Shown here: positions 9,952-20,945 of the stretch, in pieces
How positions within the stretch are numbered: position 1 is the first letter of the stretch
Layout: every line of letters starts with the position of its first letter
DNA from: Corythucha ciliata
Lineage: Eukaryota; Arthropoda; Insecta; Hemiptera; Tingidae
Length of the DNA: 64,000 nucleotides
Assembly (NCBI GenBank): GCA_038030265.1
Contig: CM075941.1
Location: forward strand, 57,451,952-57,515,951
Direction of reading: 5' to 3'
The notes under the pieces: generated by a model
What the model saw: the letters and a program-made list of their open reading frames with translations, nothing else
The model's database searches: none
What the model was told of the DNA's origin: nothing
Made by a program: the position numbers and the translations under genes

Positions 9952-11276
9952 TTATTGATTGTGCGTCGCCTGTATCACCAGACATCCTATCACAACTTTG
10001 AACGTAACTCTAAAACTTCCCCCGCCGCTTTTTCCAGTGCGTTTCTCGTTGAAATTATTATCGCCACTCTCCTTAATTAGCCGTTTCCACGCCAAGATTT
10101 TATCAAATCTAGTGTACATCATAATATGGTGACGTTTCTTCGGGTTGTCATAGCCACGTGACGCGATACCAAGAATTCGACCTCTGCAAACAAGAGGTCC
10201 TCCTGTATCTCCCGCTCTTTCGAACTGTCCATACTCAATCTGGCACGCATTTATAAAAAAAAAAAAAAAATCACGATGAATATTGATTTCGTTCTCGATT
10301 TAACTTTGCAATTGGTGGTTTGGAATAACACTTACACTTTCAGTGCAGATATTTCCTTCTTCAGTTGCCGAATAAGTTGCCGGGTATTTTACCAGTCCGA
10401 ATTCATCCCGACCGGCCTCCAATTTATTTTCGCAATCTTCATTCGACAATAGTCGTTTTTTTATAACTTGTAAATGATAAGATTTATTTCGCTTCAGATC
10501 CCAGTCATCTTATTCGTGAAAGTAATTTTAAAACAATTGAAAATGTCTCCAATTCAGGTCATCCGAACACTTACTGAAGAACCCAAGGGCACAAACGCTG
10601 AAACCCCAGCCCGGAACAAGACACTCCGCATTATTACGCTGCAGTTCTAAGATATTTCGAGTGAAAAACTTGGCATTTTCCCAAACATTTTGGCCTTGTG
10701 ATGTGGACCGTGCTACTTGGTCCGCAAAAGGTTTCGTCTCATCTGAGAAATTCACCATTGCAAAGTCGAAGTAGTTATAATTTACATGAAAGGCACATTG
10801 TGGATGACATTCATAAGCTTCCGTTCGATACAATCGGCCATTCCTGGCATTGAAACTGAAAAGTGATTACAACATCAGTAATAATATTGTATCTTTACCC
10901 TTAGATTTTTTAACATTTGAGTGGTTCCCACGGTGGCGTAAATTGTTTTCGGAAGATAATTTTGGCCGCACAGACATTTACATGCGGTCACGATGGTATA
11001 GCTATTTATAATGACACCGCCGCAACCGTAGGCGCAATCTACTGGCACCGCATGCTGAAACGTTCCGAGGTTCGTTTCTGCGATGAACAGGTACGCCATG
11101 TAGGGAAACTCTGCTTCTAATGCTTTGCGAGTAAACTTTGCCGAGAGAAAATCGTCTCGACGTTTCTGTTCTACTACTGGGTTGTCTTCTGCCTGGGTGA
11201 TGGCGACACAGGAAAGGAGGAAAATGACTTGAAGGATTGTCATTATTTTCTGTGACGGACGCCTAAAACTATCCAT
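9952..11276 (-). CDS. Secreted chymotrypsin-fold protease homologue A
   Basis: Four exons (11276-10915, 10855-10575, 10508-10336, 10239-9952) with GT-AG introns of 59, 66 and 96 nt, phases 2,1,0, give 367 uninterrupted residues. A signal peptide follows the second Met (MTILQVIFLLSCVAITQA), so that Met may be the true start. CGGVI and the C42-C58 pair are present. The catalytic His is replaced: TACKCLCG has Lys100. Asp151 (FDFAMV) is kept. The catalytic Ser is Thr284 (RAGDTGGPLVC). Arg at chymotrypsin position 191 means the usual C191-C220 bond is absent. The activation region is also altered (SAKFTRKA instead of R-IVGG). With two triad positions changed it is probably not a protease. The stop overlaps an AATAAA signal. 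Confidence 0.85.
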
Positions 11277-11400
11277 TGTTCACTTATACATTAAAAATTT
11301 TACATTATCAATTTATATGTATGATTCTAATTAGGTAAATTAAGTGAAATAATTAGGTGTTTCGTTTATCACGATCATGTGTTCTAAAGATAATAGATGA
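11277..11400 (-). promoter_or_regulatory. Conserved upstream block of protease A
   Basis: A stretch upstream of the start is shared with the other two proteases. It contains ACACATGATCGTGATAAA, then CACCTAATTATTTCACTTAA, then TTTACCTAATTAGAATCA (11322-11359 for the latter parts). Two TAATTA cores resemble homeodomain sites, but that function is inferred. Confidence 0.5.
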
Positions 11401-11725
11401 ATGTCCTAAGGAGTGGGATTGCGGGCTTTAAAATGAGACTATAGCTAGCGAGAGTCAAACGCACAAAATTTGCATTTCTAAGAGGCCAAATTCACGAAAT
11501 GAAAATCGTTTCATAACCAATAAAGTTATTTCGAGGGCTTTCCTCATGTTTCGTGGGTTTCGACAGGGCAATCTACGGCCCTGAAGTGGCTGCTTGCGCA
11601 CGTTTTTCCAGATTTTCCAGGAATGGGCAAAATCATCCCACCTTCACCACCATATATCGCCATGCCAAAGCAAAATTACACTCTAGAGCGTGACTCCTTG
11701 CAACCTGTGGAGACGAAACGGAACT
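11400..11725. other. Upstream spacer duplicated behind protease B
   Basis: No gene. Between 11360 and about 11700 the sequence is recognisably homologous to 27715-28030 (for example TAGCGAGAGTCAAACGC and ATTTCGAGGG), so the A/B duplication included at least 400 bp of 5' flank. Confidence 0.6.
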
Positions 11726-12090
11726 GGGGGCTTGTTCTGTAAGAATTTGACTGATCCTAGGAACAGTCAGGTCCTGTTGTGACGTCATGTTTTGGTGTTC
11801 TGTATCTCAGTGTTTCTCTTGTAGCTGTTCCCCTGACGTCACGACTTGGGGAACACTCTCACTATCCCTTGGGATAGCCAAGTGGTGTTACAAGGATCAC
11901 TTGAAGAGTATTGCTTCCTAACCTTTGATCGGCTTTCGGGCGTGGAGGAAGATAATGTTCAGGTTATAAAGGAACACTAGGCAGGTATCACAGGAAGCAG
12001 TTCAAATGACAGTTACAAGGAACAGTTGAAAGGACAGGGAACAGTGACAGTGATAGTGACACTCAACTAAAAGTTACAGAACAGGCCCCC
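11726..12090. mobile_element. 365-bp MITE with GGGGGCYTGTTCTGTAA ends
   Basis: GGGGGCTTGTTCTGTAA at 11726 is matched by the reverse complement of TTACAGAACAGGCCCCC at 12074-12090, 16 of 17 positions. The interior is non-coding and contains several GGAACAGT-type words. The ends resemble those of PIF/Harbinger-type or Kolobok-type non-autonomous elements. No target duplication was identified, so the superfamily is open. Confidence 0.7.
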
Positions 12091-12159
12091 TGTTGGGTCG
12101 CGGTTTATGCTCTCTCACCCCCCCCCCCCCCCAACAAGCAGCAATTCCAGGGGATTCAT

Positions 12160-12790
12160 TCATTAAAAACATAATTTCACACCCTGCTGATTCACTGCTA
12201 AAACGAGTTTGCATGACTGGCTCCTGTAAAAACGAAGTTTCGTGAGATTGGCTCGTCAGGTTTACTCCAAAAAAGCAATTTCGTGCCATTTGTTGCGGCA
12301 AAGTCTTATAATATCGTGCTGTTGACCAATTCACAATGCAATTTCAGGTTTTGCTCAATTTCAAAGAGCAATTATTTCACGGGTCTGGCTTCTTTGAAAA
12401 ACAAAATTTCGTGGGGTTTGTTTTATTTCAACATAATTTTGCGAGGCTGGGTCCCTAAAAAATAAAATAAAAATAAAAAATGCAAGTTGACACATTTAAA
12501 AGCAAATTTCACGCTGTAGACATATTCAATATTTGGGACTTGGGAAATTGAAAACACATTTTCGAGGAGCCAGACAGACAGACAACAAATTTCACCAGTT
12601 TGACTGCATTAAAGGCAAAAATTCCGCGTTGTTGAGCCATTCAATGAGCAATTTTGTGGGGCATGGCTCATTCAGCAAAGGAGTTTTGCTTGTTTGGTTA
12701 ATAAAAAAAAGCAATTTTATGGATTATAGCTTCTTTAAACCCAATTTTTTTAAAATGGATTGGTTCTTTTCTCGCCGTTTCTTGGTTCGC
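12160..12790 (+). repeat. Degenerate tandem repeat, about 30-bp unit (type iv)
   Basis: Loose repeats of the form AAAGCAATTTCGTGGGGTTGGCTC with A/T-rich linkers, recurring roughly every 30-40 bp. Related units occur at 53280-53560 and 58740-59120. There is no gene. Confidence 0.55.
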
Positions 12791-12821
12791 CGTTAAAGGG
12801 CCTCTAATAACAATGAATTTG

Positions 12822-13125
12822 CTTAATAAATTAATTAAACCGACGTTATCCGGACGACGATGGAAGGGCGTAGCGAAGGACGTACACGATTCGAGTTTCG
12901 AGAAAAAATGGCTCCCCGGCGGGATTTGAACCCGCAACCTCTGGATTACCAGTCCAGCACGCTGCCAATTGCGCCACGGAGACGCCGCTGGGAGTCCGAG
13001 GGATAAACTAAGCCGAACCCCACCCAGGTCTCCATTTTTTTTCTCGAAACTCGACTCGTGTTGGGCTATGCCCTTCCATCGTCGTCCGGATAACATCAGT
13101 TTAATTAATTTATTAATTAAAAATA
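12822..13125. repeat. Palindrome with about 90-bp arms around a tRNA-like gene
   Basis: 12826-12909 (TTAATAAATTAATTAAACCG, then CCGGACGACGATGGAAGGGC, then TCGAGAAAAAATGG) is inverted at about 13034-13121. Between the arms lie the tRNA-like gene and about 50 bp of other sequence. The structure looks like a non-autonomous inverted-repeat element that captured, or was built on, a tRNA. Confidence 0.8.
12911..12983 (-). tRNA. tRNA-like sequence, anticodon loop reads GGT
   Basis: A 73-nt cloverleaf folds on the minus strand. The acceptor stem is GTCTCCG/CGGGGAG (6 of 7 pairs, G-G at 1-72). The D stem is GCGC/GCGT, the anticodon stem CTGGA/TCCAG around CTGGTAA, and the T stem GCGGG/CCCGC around TTCAAAT. 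The formal anticodon GGT would read Thr, but the body resembles eukaryotic tRNA-Arg(TCT), and GGT is not normally used for Thr in eukaryotic nuclei. It is more likely a tRNA-derived sequence or pseudogene than a working tRNA. Both internal promoter boxes are intact. Confidence 0.6.
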
Positions 13126-13199
13126 CCGGCGACAGAAGTATTCATCATATTCATCTAATGAATTTAATCTTTTTCCAAAACTTTGGCTGGAAGCTGTAT

Positions 13200-14060
13200 C
13201 AAAGAACAGTACATTAGGGTTTTTTTTCCGAATTTTATTTCCTGATACGACCCAAAAACTGCACATTAGAGCCCGATTTGAACTTTTGCCACGAATGAGA
13301 GTTTTTCTAAATGTTTGAGAGTTTATTCCAAATTTTAAGATGCATTTTTCGTTTTTTTTTGTGTAACATTTGGCCGATGTTTTCACATTTTTCCGCCATT
13401 TTAGCCATGGTCCTGCCCTAAGAACTGAATATTAGCGATTTTTCTCAATTTTTGCTGAATAAAATGGCCTCCATAAGCCATATTTTGGCAGCGACATAGT
13501 GATATTTCTTACGTTTAACAATCAATATTCCATTAGAGTTTTTTTTTTTTATTCCAATTGCACCTCCTCGGAAATTTTGCCCCAGAGAAGCGTTTTTTCC
13601 TCAAATTTAGCCAGCAACCTGACCCAAAAAGAGCACATTAGCTTTCATTCCCAAATTTACCACTATAGTAGGGCCTCGGAAAACCGTGAAACAACGTTTT
13701 TTCTCGTGTTTTTGGTCAGGAAGTCGTACCAAGAACGGTGAATTTTGTGAATTGTAGCTATGAGTGAAGGCTTTCTCTTAATTTTAGCCGTGGAAACGAG
13801 CGTTTTTTCTTAATTTTGGTCTTTGAATGATCGCTTTATCTCAATTTTAGCCGTAAATTAATTATAATTATTAATTCGGTCTTTTAGCTATGAATGAGCG
13901 GGTTTTCTCCATTTCAGCCACGAATGAGTGCTTGTTTTATCCTTAAGCCACAAAAAGAAGCACTTATTCGAAATTTCAGCCAAAATTTGGCGTTTTCTAC
14001 TTGATTTTATGCGTGCATCCAGCTTTATCTGCCAAAACTTAAAAAAAAAAGAATTTCGTC
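13200..14060 (-). repeat. Degenerate 30-bp repeat array (type i, inverted)
   Basis: Units read as TTTTCTCAATTTTAGCCACGA and variants, the reverse of the plus-oriented CTAATTCGCGGCTAAAATTG unit. Spacing is about 30 bp with many indels. There are no coding features. Confidence 0.7.
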
Positions 14061-14152
14061 ACGATTTTTAATTTTCTGTGTTAAAAGTAAGTGGAAAGAC
14101 ATTTCTGAAGTACCAATTCATCAATAAGGGCAGTAGTGAAGGGATGAAAGGG

Positions 14153-14170
14153 CGTCTCATAAATGGGACG
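14153..14170 (-). repeat. piggyBac subterminal hairpin, 3' side
   Basis: CGTCTCATAAATGGGACG, read on the minus strand, is the counterpart of CGTCCCATTTGTAGGACG at 18109-18126. Both flank the piggyBac coding remnants, so they are likely subterminal repeats of one element. No clean TTAA was found on this side. Confidence 0.45.
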
Positions 14171-14240
14171 CTGGCAGGATTGGGTATATTTTTGTTATAT
14201 TCACGACAATTTTTGCGGTTTTTATATTTAAATTTTTGTT

Positions 14241-15276
14241 TTATTTTAACGAGTGACACTCGGCAAAACATCTATCATGAAGTGGTAACTCGCATCTGGA
14301 GCATATTCTCGTTGTTTTTTTCCCACACGACGCACATCTCCTTTGGGTCGTGATCGGAATTACAAAGTGATTCCCAGCGTCATACCTAGTGTCGATGGAC
14401 ACCCGTCCTTGTTTTGCTCTGGCTAGTCTCAGGCCCCCCCCCCTTTTTTTTTGGAGCAGAACCGTTTTCTTCGTCAAGTACGTTCTGACAATTTTCCGCC
14501 GTACGTCTAAAAGGGACATAGACCCTGGATTTAGCGTCCGTATCACTCTCCACGTGTTCACTACGCACACGTCGAGCATTTGTGTGAACAATGGCCACCA
14601 CCACTTCTTCGAACGAATTCTTATTCTGTAGAGGGATATTTGTTTGTCGAGCAAATCCACTCCACCCATATGGCTGTTGTAATCTTGAATTACCTTAGGA
14701 ATTTTTATTGTCGTTTCTTTTTTCTCCGAGCGGGAGTATCGGTTGGTATTCCCTTGGGGCTCCACGGATCCGAAATTTGAAGCGAGTGTGACAGCCTTGT
14801 TGTCCCTCCATTTCACGACCATAATTTCATTATTTTTTTCAAACCAGGCATCGTGTGTTCCCCGTTCTTCTGATTTTTCCATGGTTTTCGAGTCGATGAG
14901 AGGACAGTTTTTCGTTCGATTCTCTCGTACTGTTCCAGTGGCGCGTAATTTTTTTCCCTTCAGGTCCACCAAAATATCGACGCTGGTGAAGAAATTATCA
15001 AAGTAAAGAGCGTGATTTGCCATCGAATCGTGAGGGATGATGCTTGTCAGTTCGGAGATGACTCGGGATCGGAAAGGTCCGAGTACGTCCAGCTTTATCC
15101 TTGGACTTCAGACCCAACGCAGTATTGTACCCAGGTACGGGGAAACCCTCTATCAGACAAAAATCGGAAATATTTGTGGCTATAGCTGCTAAAAAGCGCT
15201 GATTCGTGGTCTCGCCATGCAACTTCCAGACTAAAATTAAGGACAAAATCGCTGAGTCACGGTACATAGAGGCCAT
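14241..15276 (-). pseudogene. piggyBac transposase, C-terminal part
   Basis: The frame 15023-14241 has LYFDNFFTSVDILVDLKGKK, ATGTVRENR and HMGGVDLLDKQISLYRIRIR, then a C-terminal cysteine-rich finger (CASCGKKTTRICSRCELPLH) typical of piggyBac transposases. Two catalytic Asp positions (FDNFF and GGVDLLD) are present. Upstream (15276-15090) the reading frame shifts, for VLGPFRSRVISELTSIIPHD is in a different frame from the LEGFPVPGY-like segment. The N-terminal half is displaced to 17437-17626 by the repeat tract. The copy is inactive. Confidence 0.85.
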
Positions 15277-15289
15277 TCTTCGAATAAAT

Positions 15290-16920
15290 TGTAGAAATCA
15301 ACGCAAAAGTGTTGTATTTGGGCAAACCCCGCGGTTAAAGTTGAGAAAACACGCTGTAATACTGACAAATAAAAGACGCTTTCAGGTTAAAATTGGACAA
15401 AAATGGCAAATTCACAACTGAAATGGCGTAAAATCGCCCACTCGCGTATGAAAAAGAGAATAGGATGCTAAATGGCCGCAAAATTAGCACAAAACGCTAT
15501 TTCACAGCTGAAATTAGGAAAAATCGCTAATTTGCAATTTGCAGATATAAAGTTATGAGAACGTTAATTCGTGGATACAGAATGAAGAAAAAAAATAATT
15601 CGCGGCAAATATTAAAAAAATCACCAATTAGCGCAGCTAAAATTATGAAAAACGCTAATTTTCAGTTCAAATTGGGGAAAAGTGCTAATTTTCAGTTAAA
15701 AATGGAAAAAATGCTAATTTGCAGCTTGAATTGAGTCAAACGCCAATTCTTGGCAAAAATTGACAAAACTTGGTAGGTAATGCACGGGTTGGAGACGCTA
15801 CCACGCAGCTAAAATTGAGAAACATCACTAATTCTCGAATTAAGTGTCGTGAAATTTATAATTTAAAAAGGATGATTTTTTGATAGAAATGGATGGATAG
15901 ATGTAAATTTTTTGGCTTGAAAAAAAAAAAATTACATTTATAATTTAAATTCTCACCTTCTGAAGGCATTTTTGTGGCTAAAATTCAGAAAAATGGCAAA
16001 TTCATGCATGGCTATAGTACAATGTTAAAAAATACGCTAATTTACGGCTAGAACTGAAAAGAAGCAATAATCTATACCTATAAAAGTTATATAAAATTGC
16101 TAATGTGGTGGTAAAATGTGAAAAACCGCTAATTTGCGGGTAATATTTAGAAAATAAAATAATCAGCCTGGTCAAAATTGAGAGAAAGGTTAATTTCAAG
16201 CCTAAAAATTAAGAAAATTGCTAATTCGAGGCTAAAAATGGAAAAAATCGCCAATTTACAGCTAAAATTGCGCTAGACGCCAATTTGTGACTGAAATTGA
16301 GAAAATTCACTAATTCACAGGTTTGAAACGCTATGACGCGTCGCGCTACAATTTTAAAAACGCGCTAATTCGCGGTTAAAATCTAGAAAAATTCTTATTT
16401 GCACCAAAAACTGAATACACGCCAATTTGCGGATTCTGAAGGCAAATTTTCAGGCTGAAATAGAAAAAAAACGCCAATTTGTGGCAATAGGTGAAGAAAC
16501 CGCTAATTCACGAGTAAACTGAGAAAAATCGCTCATGCATTGCGCATGGTGAACCAAAAAAATCCTAATTCGTGAAAAGTTTCCCTATTTTGCGGCTAAT
16601 ATTGAGGAAAACACTAAAAAAAAACGTTAATTTCCAGCTAAAACTGAGAAAAGTGCTAATCCCCTGGTAAAAAAATTTAAAAATCGGTAATATGCTGCTA
16701 AAAATTGAGGAAAACGCCAAAACTCGTGGATAATTAAGAAACATCGCTCATGGGATAAAAACGATACTTTGCTGCTGAAGTTGAGAAAATTCGAAAATTC
16801 ATGGATTTGGGCGGGGGTGGGCAAAACCGCTAATCAGTGGCTGAAATTGAGAAGAACGATGCACTCGGCCAAAATTGAGAAAATCGCTAATTTGCGGGTA
16901 GAGTCCAAAAATCGCCCTTA
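15290..16920 (+). repeat. Degenerate 30-bp repeat array (type i) inside piggyBac
   Basis: About 50 imperfect units of the form CGCTAATTCGCGGCTAAAA followed by TTGAGAAAA, spaced 28-34 bp. The array separates the N- and C-terminal parts of the piggyBac transposase. No units are identical and small indels are frequent. Minus-strand frames show a ten-residue pattern (FLNFSRELAL-like) because the unit is near 30 bp. This is not evidence of a gene. Confidence 0.75.
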
Positions 16921-17269
16921 ACTGAGAGATTGAGGCTATGATGAGGCCAGCAACTCTAGCAAGATGTCCAGAGAGTGTGCTGGCTGGGTGGAATGATGAC
17001 TAAAATGTGAAATTACCCCCCTTCTCTCACCCTCACGAGATTTCGATCTGATCGCCCCCCCCCCCCCTAGGACAAATTCCCACCTACGCCACTGGTTTGG
17101 GTTTTGAAACTTTTGTACCGTTTATCTCTTTCTAATTGGCAACCCTAAGCTCGAGGATATCGCTCGTGTCATAATTGCTTTGAAACTCTTATTTTTCAGA
17201 GAATTTCATGCAAAAACTCCTCCAAAAGCTCCAAGTAAGGCGCGAAATGGTACCCGCTGAGTTTTCGAA
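16921..17269. other. Spacer between repeat array and hAT MITE
   Basis: Contains a 13-base C run (17055-17067) and no recognisable gene. It may include a fragment of the piggyBac interior, but I see no transposase motif. Confidence 0.35.
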
Positions 17270-17435
17270 GAAATGTAATTGGTAATTTTTAATTACAAAT
17301 TACTTCGAAAAAGTGCTTTTAATTACAAATTACCAATTACAATGACGTGTTGTTATCAATTACAAATTACCAATTACTAATTGTAATTGAATTACGTAAT
17401 TCAATTACATGTAATTCAATTACTGCCCAGCCCTG
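17270..17435 (-). mobile_element. hAT-like MITE end, TAATTAC-rich
   Basis: Read on the minus strand it begins CAGGGCTGGGCAGTAATTGA and continues in alternating TAATTGAATTAC words, a terminus found in many non-autonomous hAT elements. It directly abuts the last codons of the piggyBac N-terminal segment and interrupts that gene. The other end was not located. Confidence 0.55.
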
Positions 17436-17436
17436 G

Positions 17437-17626
17437 CTACATCTTTGATGTCTTCATCAGCTTGGAGGTTATTGTCATCTAAATTTTCCTCGTCGGTAAG
17501 CACGTCGGGATCGGGAGGAATGATAACGGCCTCGACACTCTCCGGTTCAAGGCCACGGTCTGTCTCCTCGAGGTACTCCAAATATGCAGCCACCTCGTTC
17601 AGGGATAAACACTTTTTTCTGTCCAT
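17437..17626 (-). pseudogene. piggyBac transposase, N-terminal segment
   Basis: From ATG 17626 the frame reads MDRKKCLSLNEVAAYLEYLE, then VIIPPDPDVLTDEENLDD. The acidic PPDPDVLTDE block is the N-terminal signature of many piggyBac transposases. A CAG acceptor just upstream (ctgttacag) suggests the first coding exon is preceded by an intron. The frame stops at the hAT MITE. It belongs with 14241-15276. Confidence 0.7.
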
Positions 17627-18108
17627 CAGATCTGTAACTGGAAACAGGAAAATATAGCTCACAAACGGTATAAAACCAAGAAGGCAAGAAAAAACATGTC
17701 CATTCAAATGCCAAAACAATAGCTGGGGGTTCATCCTATTGAAACCAGTAAAAGCAAACACATCATGCCAATGTCCCAAAATTGGGACGATGACTTCAAA
17801 GTAGTAGTATGACTTACCGTTTACGGATTCTCGTCGGAAAACTTGCTCCAGTATGGGAATAGAGTGCTGTCGATTAGCAAACGACGATAAATCTCTCTCA
17901 TCAGTCAGATCTTCGATGAAAAATGAACATGATGATAAAACCCGAATGAGCTCGTATTTTCTCAACTTCGAGACAATCTGACGGACATTACACGAACTTC
18001 TACAGCAAAAACTTTGTTTTCCTCTTATCCCCTAACTGTTCAATGAAAAATAAGCCACAAAAGAACCCAAAAGCCCTAAAGTGAATTATGTACTACATTA
18101 AAAAGAAA

Positions 18109-18145
18109 CGTCCCATTTGTAGGACGCTGGTAGATAATGGGTTAA
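18109..18145 (-). repeat. piggyBac 5' terminus with TTAA
   Basis: CGTCCCATTTGTAGGACG is followed by CTGGTAGATAATGGG and TTAA (18142-18145). This is the standard piggyBac end plus its TTAA target site. It sets the right boundary of the split element. Confidence 0.65.
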
Positions 18146-18149
18146 ATGA

Positions 18150-18530
18150 GCGCATTATCGAAATTTCAGCTTAAAATGACTGGTTTTTCTTAATATTAGC
18201 CACAAATTAGCGGGTTTTTTCTTATAGTTTAGCCGCCTATTGTGAATTTGGTTGGTTTTTCATTTTAAGCCCACAAACAGAGTTTTTTCCCTCAGTTTTA
18301 GTTGCAAGAGGGCCTCCAGAAACCGCGAATTAAAGCTTTTTTGAATATTCAGTCTGAAATTGCCTCAAATAACTTCACGAATTGGCTCATTCTTTGAATT
18401 TGAGCTATGAATGAGCGATTTATATTCATTTTTGTTGCGATGAGAGTTTTTTCTTAATTCTAACCTCAAATTAGCGGTTTTTTGTACTTTTTAAATCGGT
18501 GTAGTACCGTGATTTTTTGTTCATTTTAAC
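18150..18530 (-). repeat. Degenerate 30-bp repeat array (type i, inverted)
   Basis: Units such as TTTTTCTTAATATTAGCCAC and AAATTAGCGG at about 30-bp spacing. The array runs up to the Gypsy LTR. Confidence 0.65.
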
Positions 18531-18540
18531 TTTACTGAGT

Positions 18541-18702
18541 TGTTTCGGAAGTCAGTAAGTCAACACGAGAGTGAAAGAGAAATAATATTTATTGTACATG
18601 ACGAAACTATTCTATTAACGCGAGCAAGCCGACAACAAGGAATGAATGTACCCCTTGGACCGTGTGGCGCTGTGTCTAGAGAAAACGCCGCCTGCTGCTA
18701 CA
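18541..18702 (-). mobile_element. 3' LTR of the Gypsy remnant
   Basis: On the minus strand the segment runs TGTAGCAGCAGGCGGCG...TTCCGAAACA. It directly follows a polypurine tract (GAGGGGGAG) at the end of pol and contains an AATAAA signal. It is only 162 bp, short for an LTR. I did not find a 5' copy. Confidence 0.65.
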
Positions 18703-20945
18703 TCACTCCCCCTCAATGGCGTCGTCGCAAAAGCGTACCGTAGGTCGCACGATCCGACCAGAGCGAGTTTTTCCGAGTGATCGTGATGGAGAGATGGAAG
18801 GTTGAGGGGTGACGCCATTAGAACCAGGAAGCGGCGAACTGAGAGCTGGTTGATTTTCCGTAGCGGCGGTAGTCGGAGACGTCGAGATAGGGTCGTGAAG
18901 GATGAAAGCTGGTTTCAATCGATCCGCAGACACTACTGCTTGTCTATCCTGCAGCTGGATCCGAAATGTTTTTGGACCACGCTCAATGACTCGATGCGGA
19001 CCAGTGTAGGGTGGAGACACGTGGTCTCGGCGCAAAAAAACGTGAGACGAAGTGTCGAGATTTTTATGCCGGAGCCAAGTCTTTGAGCTAGCTGGACGAA
19101 CGGTAGACAGGGCTTCAGCGAACTGTCTTACAATCTCCTCAGTGAGGGGCTGAGCGACCGAAGGACCCAAAAATTCGCCAAGGAGGCAAAGGGGTTGGCC
19201 ATAAACAACTTCAGCACAACTCGTGTTCGTGTCTTCTTTTATTGTAGATCGTAGTCCGAGAAGAACGGCTGGTAATACCCGTGTCCAGTTCGTGCCGTCG
19301 AGATGAGCCATAATTGCTGCCTTCAACGAGCGGTGCCAGCGCTCCACGCACCCGTTGGCTTGAGGGTGGTAAGCCGTTGTTCGACACCGTTGGATTCCAA
19401 GGAGCTTGGCCAGACTAGCAAAAAGACAGGACTCGAACTGCCTGCCTTGATCGGTTGTCATCCTAGCCGGTACACCAAAACGAGGGATCCAGTTTGTATA
19501 GAACGCCTCAGCCACAGTTTCTGCGGTGATGTCCGCGATTAGGTAGGCTTCTGGCCAGCGAGAAACTCGGTCAATGATGGTAAGGCAATATCTCATGCCG
19601 TTCGACGGTGGCAAAGGACCCACGAGATCGAGACGGACCTGTTCGAAACGACCGACGGGCTCGAAAGTTCCTGGCGACGAGACGGTGTGACGTTAGACTT
19701 TAGTACGATGTCACGGTTCATATTGGGCCAAAAGTATCGCTGAGTGATTAGTTTTCGGGTAGCTCTGACGCCGGAATGGCTAAGGCCATGAAGTCGTTGA
19801 AAGACTGTTCGGCGAGTCGACGGTGGAAGGTAAGGTCGGGACTTCAAGGTCGAGCGCTCATAGAGAAGTGGCTTGCCGAGAAAAGGTAGATCGATTTTTT
19901 CTAATTTTAAAGAGTCGTTTTTGACTACGTCACGAATTGACTCGTCCTTTTCTTGCTCATCTACGAGAAGACAGAGATCGTGGATAGATCGATTGCTTCA
20001 ATGCGCGAGAACGCATCGGCGACTTGATTTTGTTCACCGGCCACCTGACGAATATCAGTGGTGAATTCGCTGATGAAGTTAAGGTGACGAATGCGTCGAG
20101 GGGACGCTGAGTCAATTTTCTGAAAAAACGCATGGACCAGATGTTTGTGGTCTGTAAAAATTACAAAGGGACGAGCTTCGAAAAGCGGCTGGAAATGACG
20201 GACGGCTAGATAAATTGCCAGCAACTCACGGTCGTAGACACAGTAACGCTGCTGCGTCGGTGTGAGGGCTTTGCTGAAAAACCCTAAGGGTTTCCATAGA
20301 TCGCCATCCAGCTGCTGTAAAACAGCACCAACGTGTGTGTCAGAAGCGTCACAAGCTAGTGAGATTTGAGCGTCGAAAGCAGGGTGATCGAGAATGGTGC
20401 AGTCCGCTATTGCTTTTTTGCAGTTTTCGAAAGATTTAGTGGCCTATTCTGTCCAGTTTAGAGGAATTTTGGATGCGACTGGTTTGCCTTTCAGCATGTC
20501 ATTGAGTGGTTGCTGAATTTGAGATGACTTTGAAATGCACCGATGATAAAAATTGAACATGCCCATGAATCTCTTCAATTGCCGGATTGTGGATGGACGA
20601 GGGAAAGAGACAATAGCCTGAACACGATCGTTTTTAGGTCTGATTCCTTGAGGCGTTATGTGGTAGCCGAGGAAATCTAAGACTGGCTGCGCGAAAACGC
20701 ACTTATCTAAATTGATTGTGATGCCTGCGTCGTCCAAACGTCGGAGAACTTCGTGAAGATGAAGTTTATGCTCTTCTTCGTCCAAAGAGGCGATTAAAAT
20801 GTCGTCGACGAAAACGTATACGTCAATTGAGGTCACGGAACAGGGCATCCATGAACCTTTGGAAAGTTTGGCTGCTGTTGCGGAGGCCGAAACACATTCG
20901 AGTAAACTCGAATAAACCAAACGGGGTTATGAGAGCCGTTTTGGG
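18703..20945 (-). pseudogene. Ty3/Gypsy pol remnant (RT, RNase H, integrase)
   Basis: In order along the minus strand: RT finger/palm FGLFEFTRMCFGLRNSSQTF and, after a frameshift near 20830, VYVFVDDILIAS (VDD box) with FLGYHITPQGIR. RNase H follows (SLACDASDTHVGAVLQQLDG, then FTDHKHLVHAF), then the H2C2 zinc region (LHGLSHSGVRATRKLITQRY). The integrase core has [21 protein letters not shown] and [12 protein letters not shown], giving D, D and E, and [13 protein letters not shown] closes the C-terminus. The frame ends at the polypurine tract, so there is no env. Several stops and frameshifts (such as NWTE-stop at 20444) make it inactive. Protease and the first half of RT are missing at the junction near 20945. 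Confidence 0.85.

Noticed and set aside
15290..16920. Regular 30-bp repeats suggested a CRISPR array
   Set aside because: Units are not identical, there are no unique spacers, no cas genes, and the window is eukaryotic.
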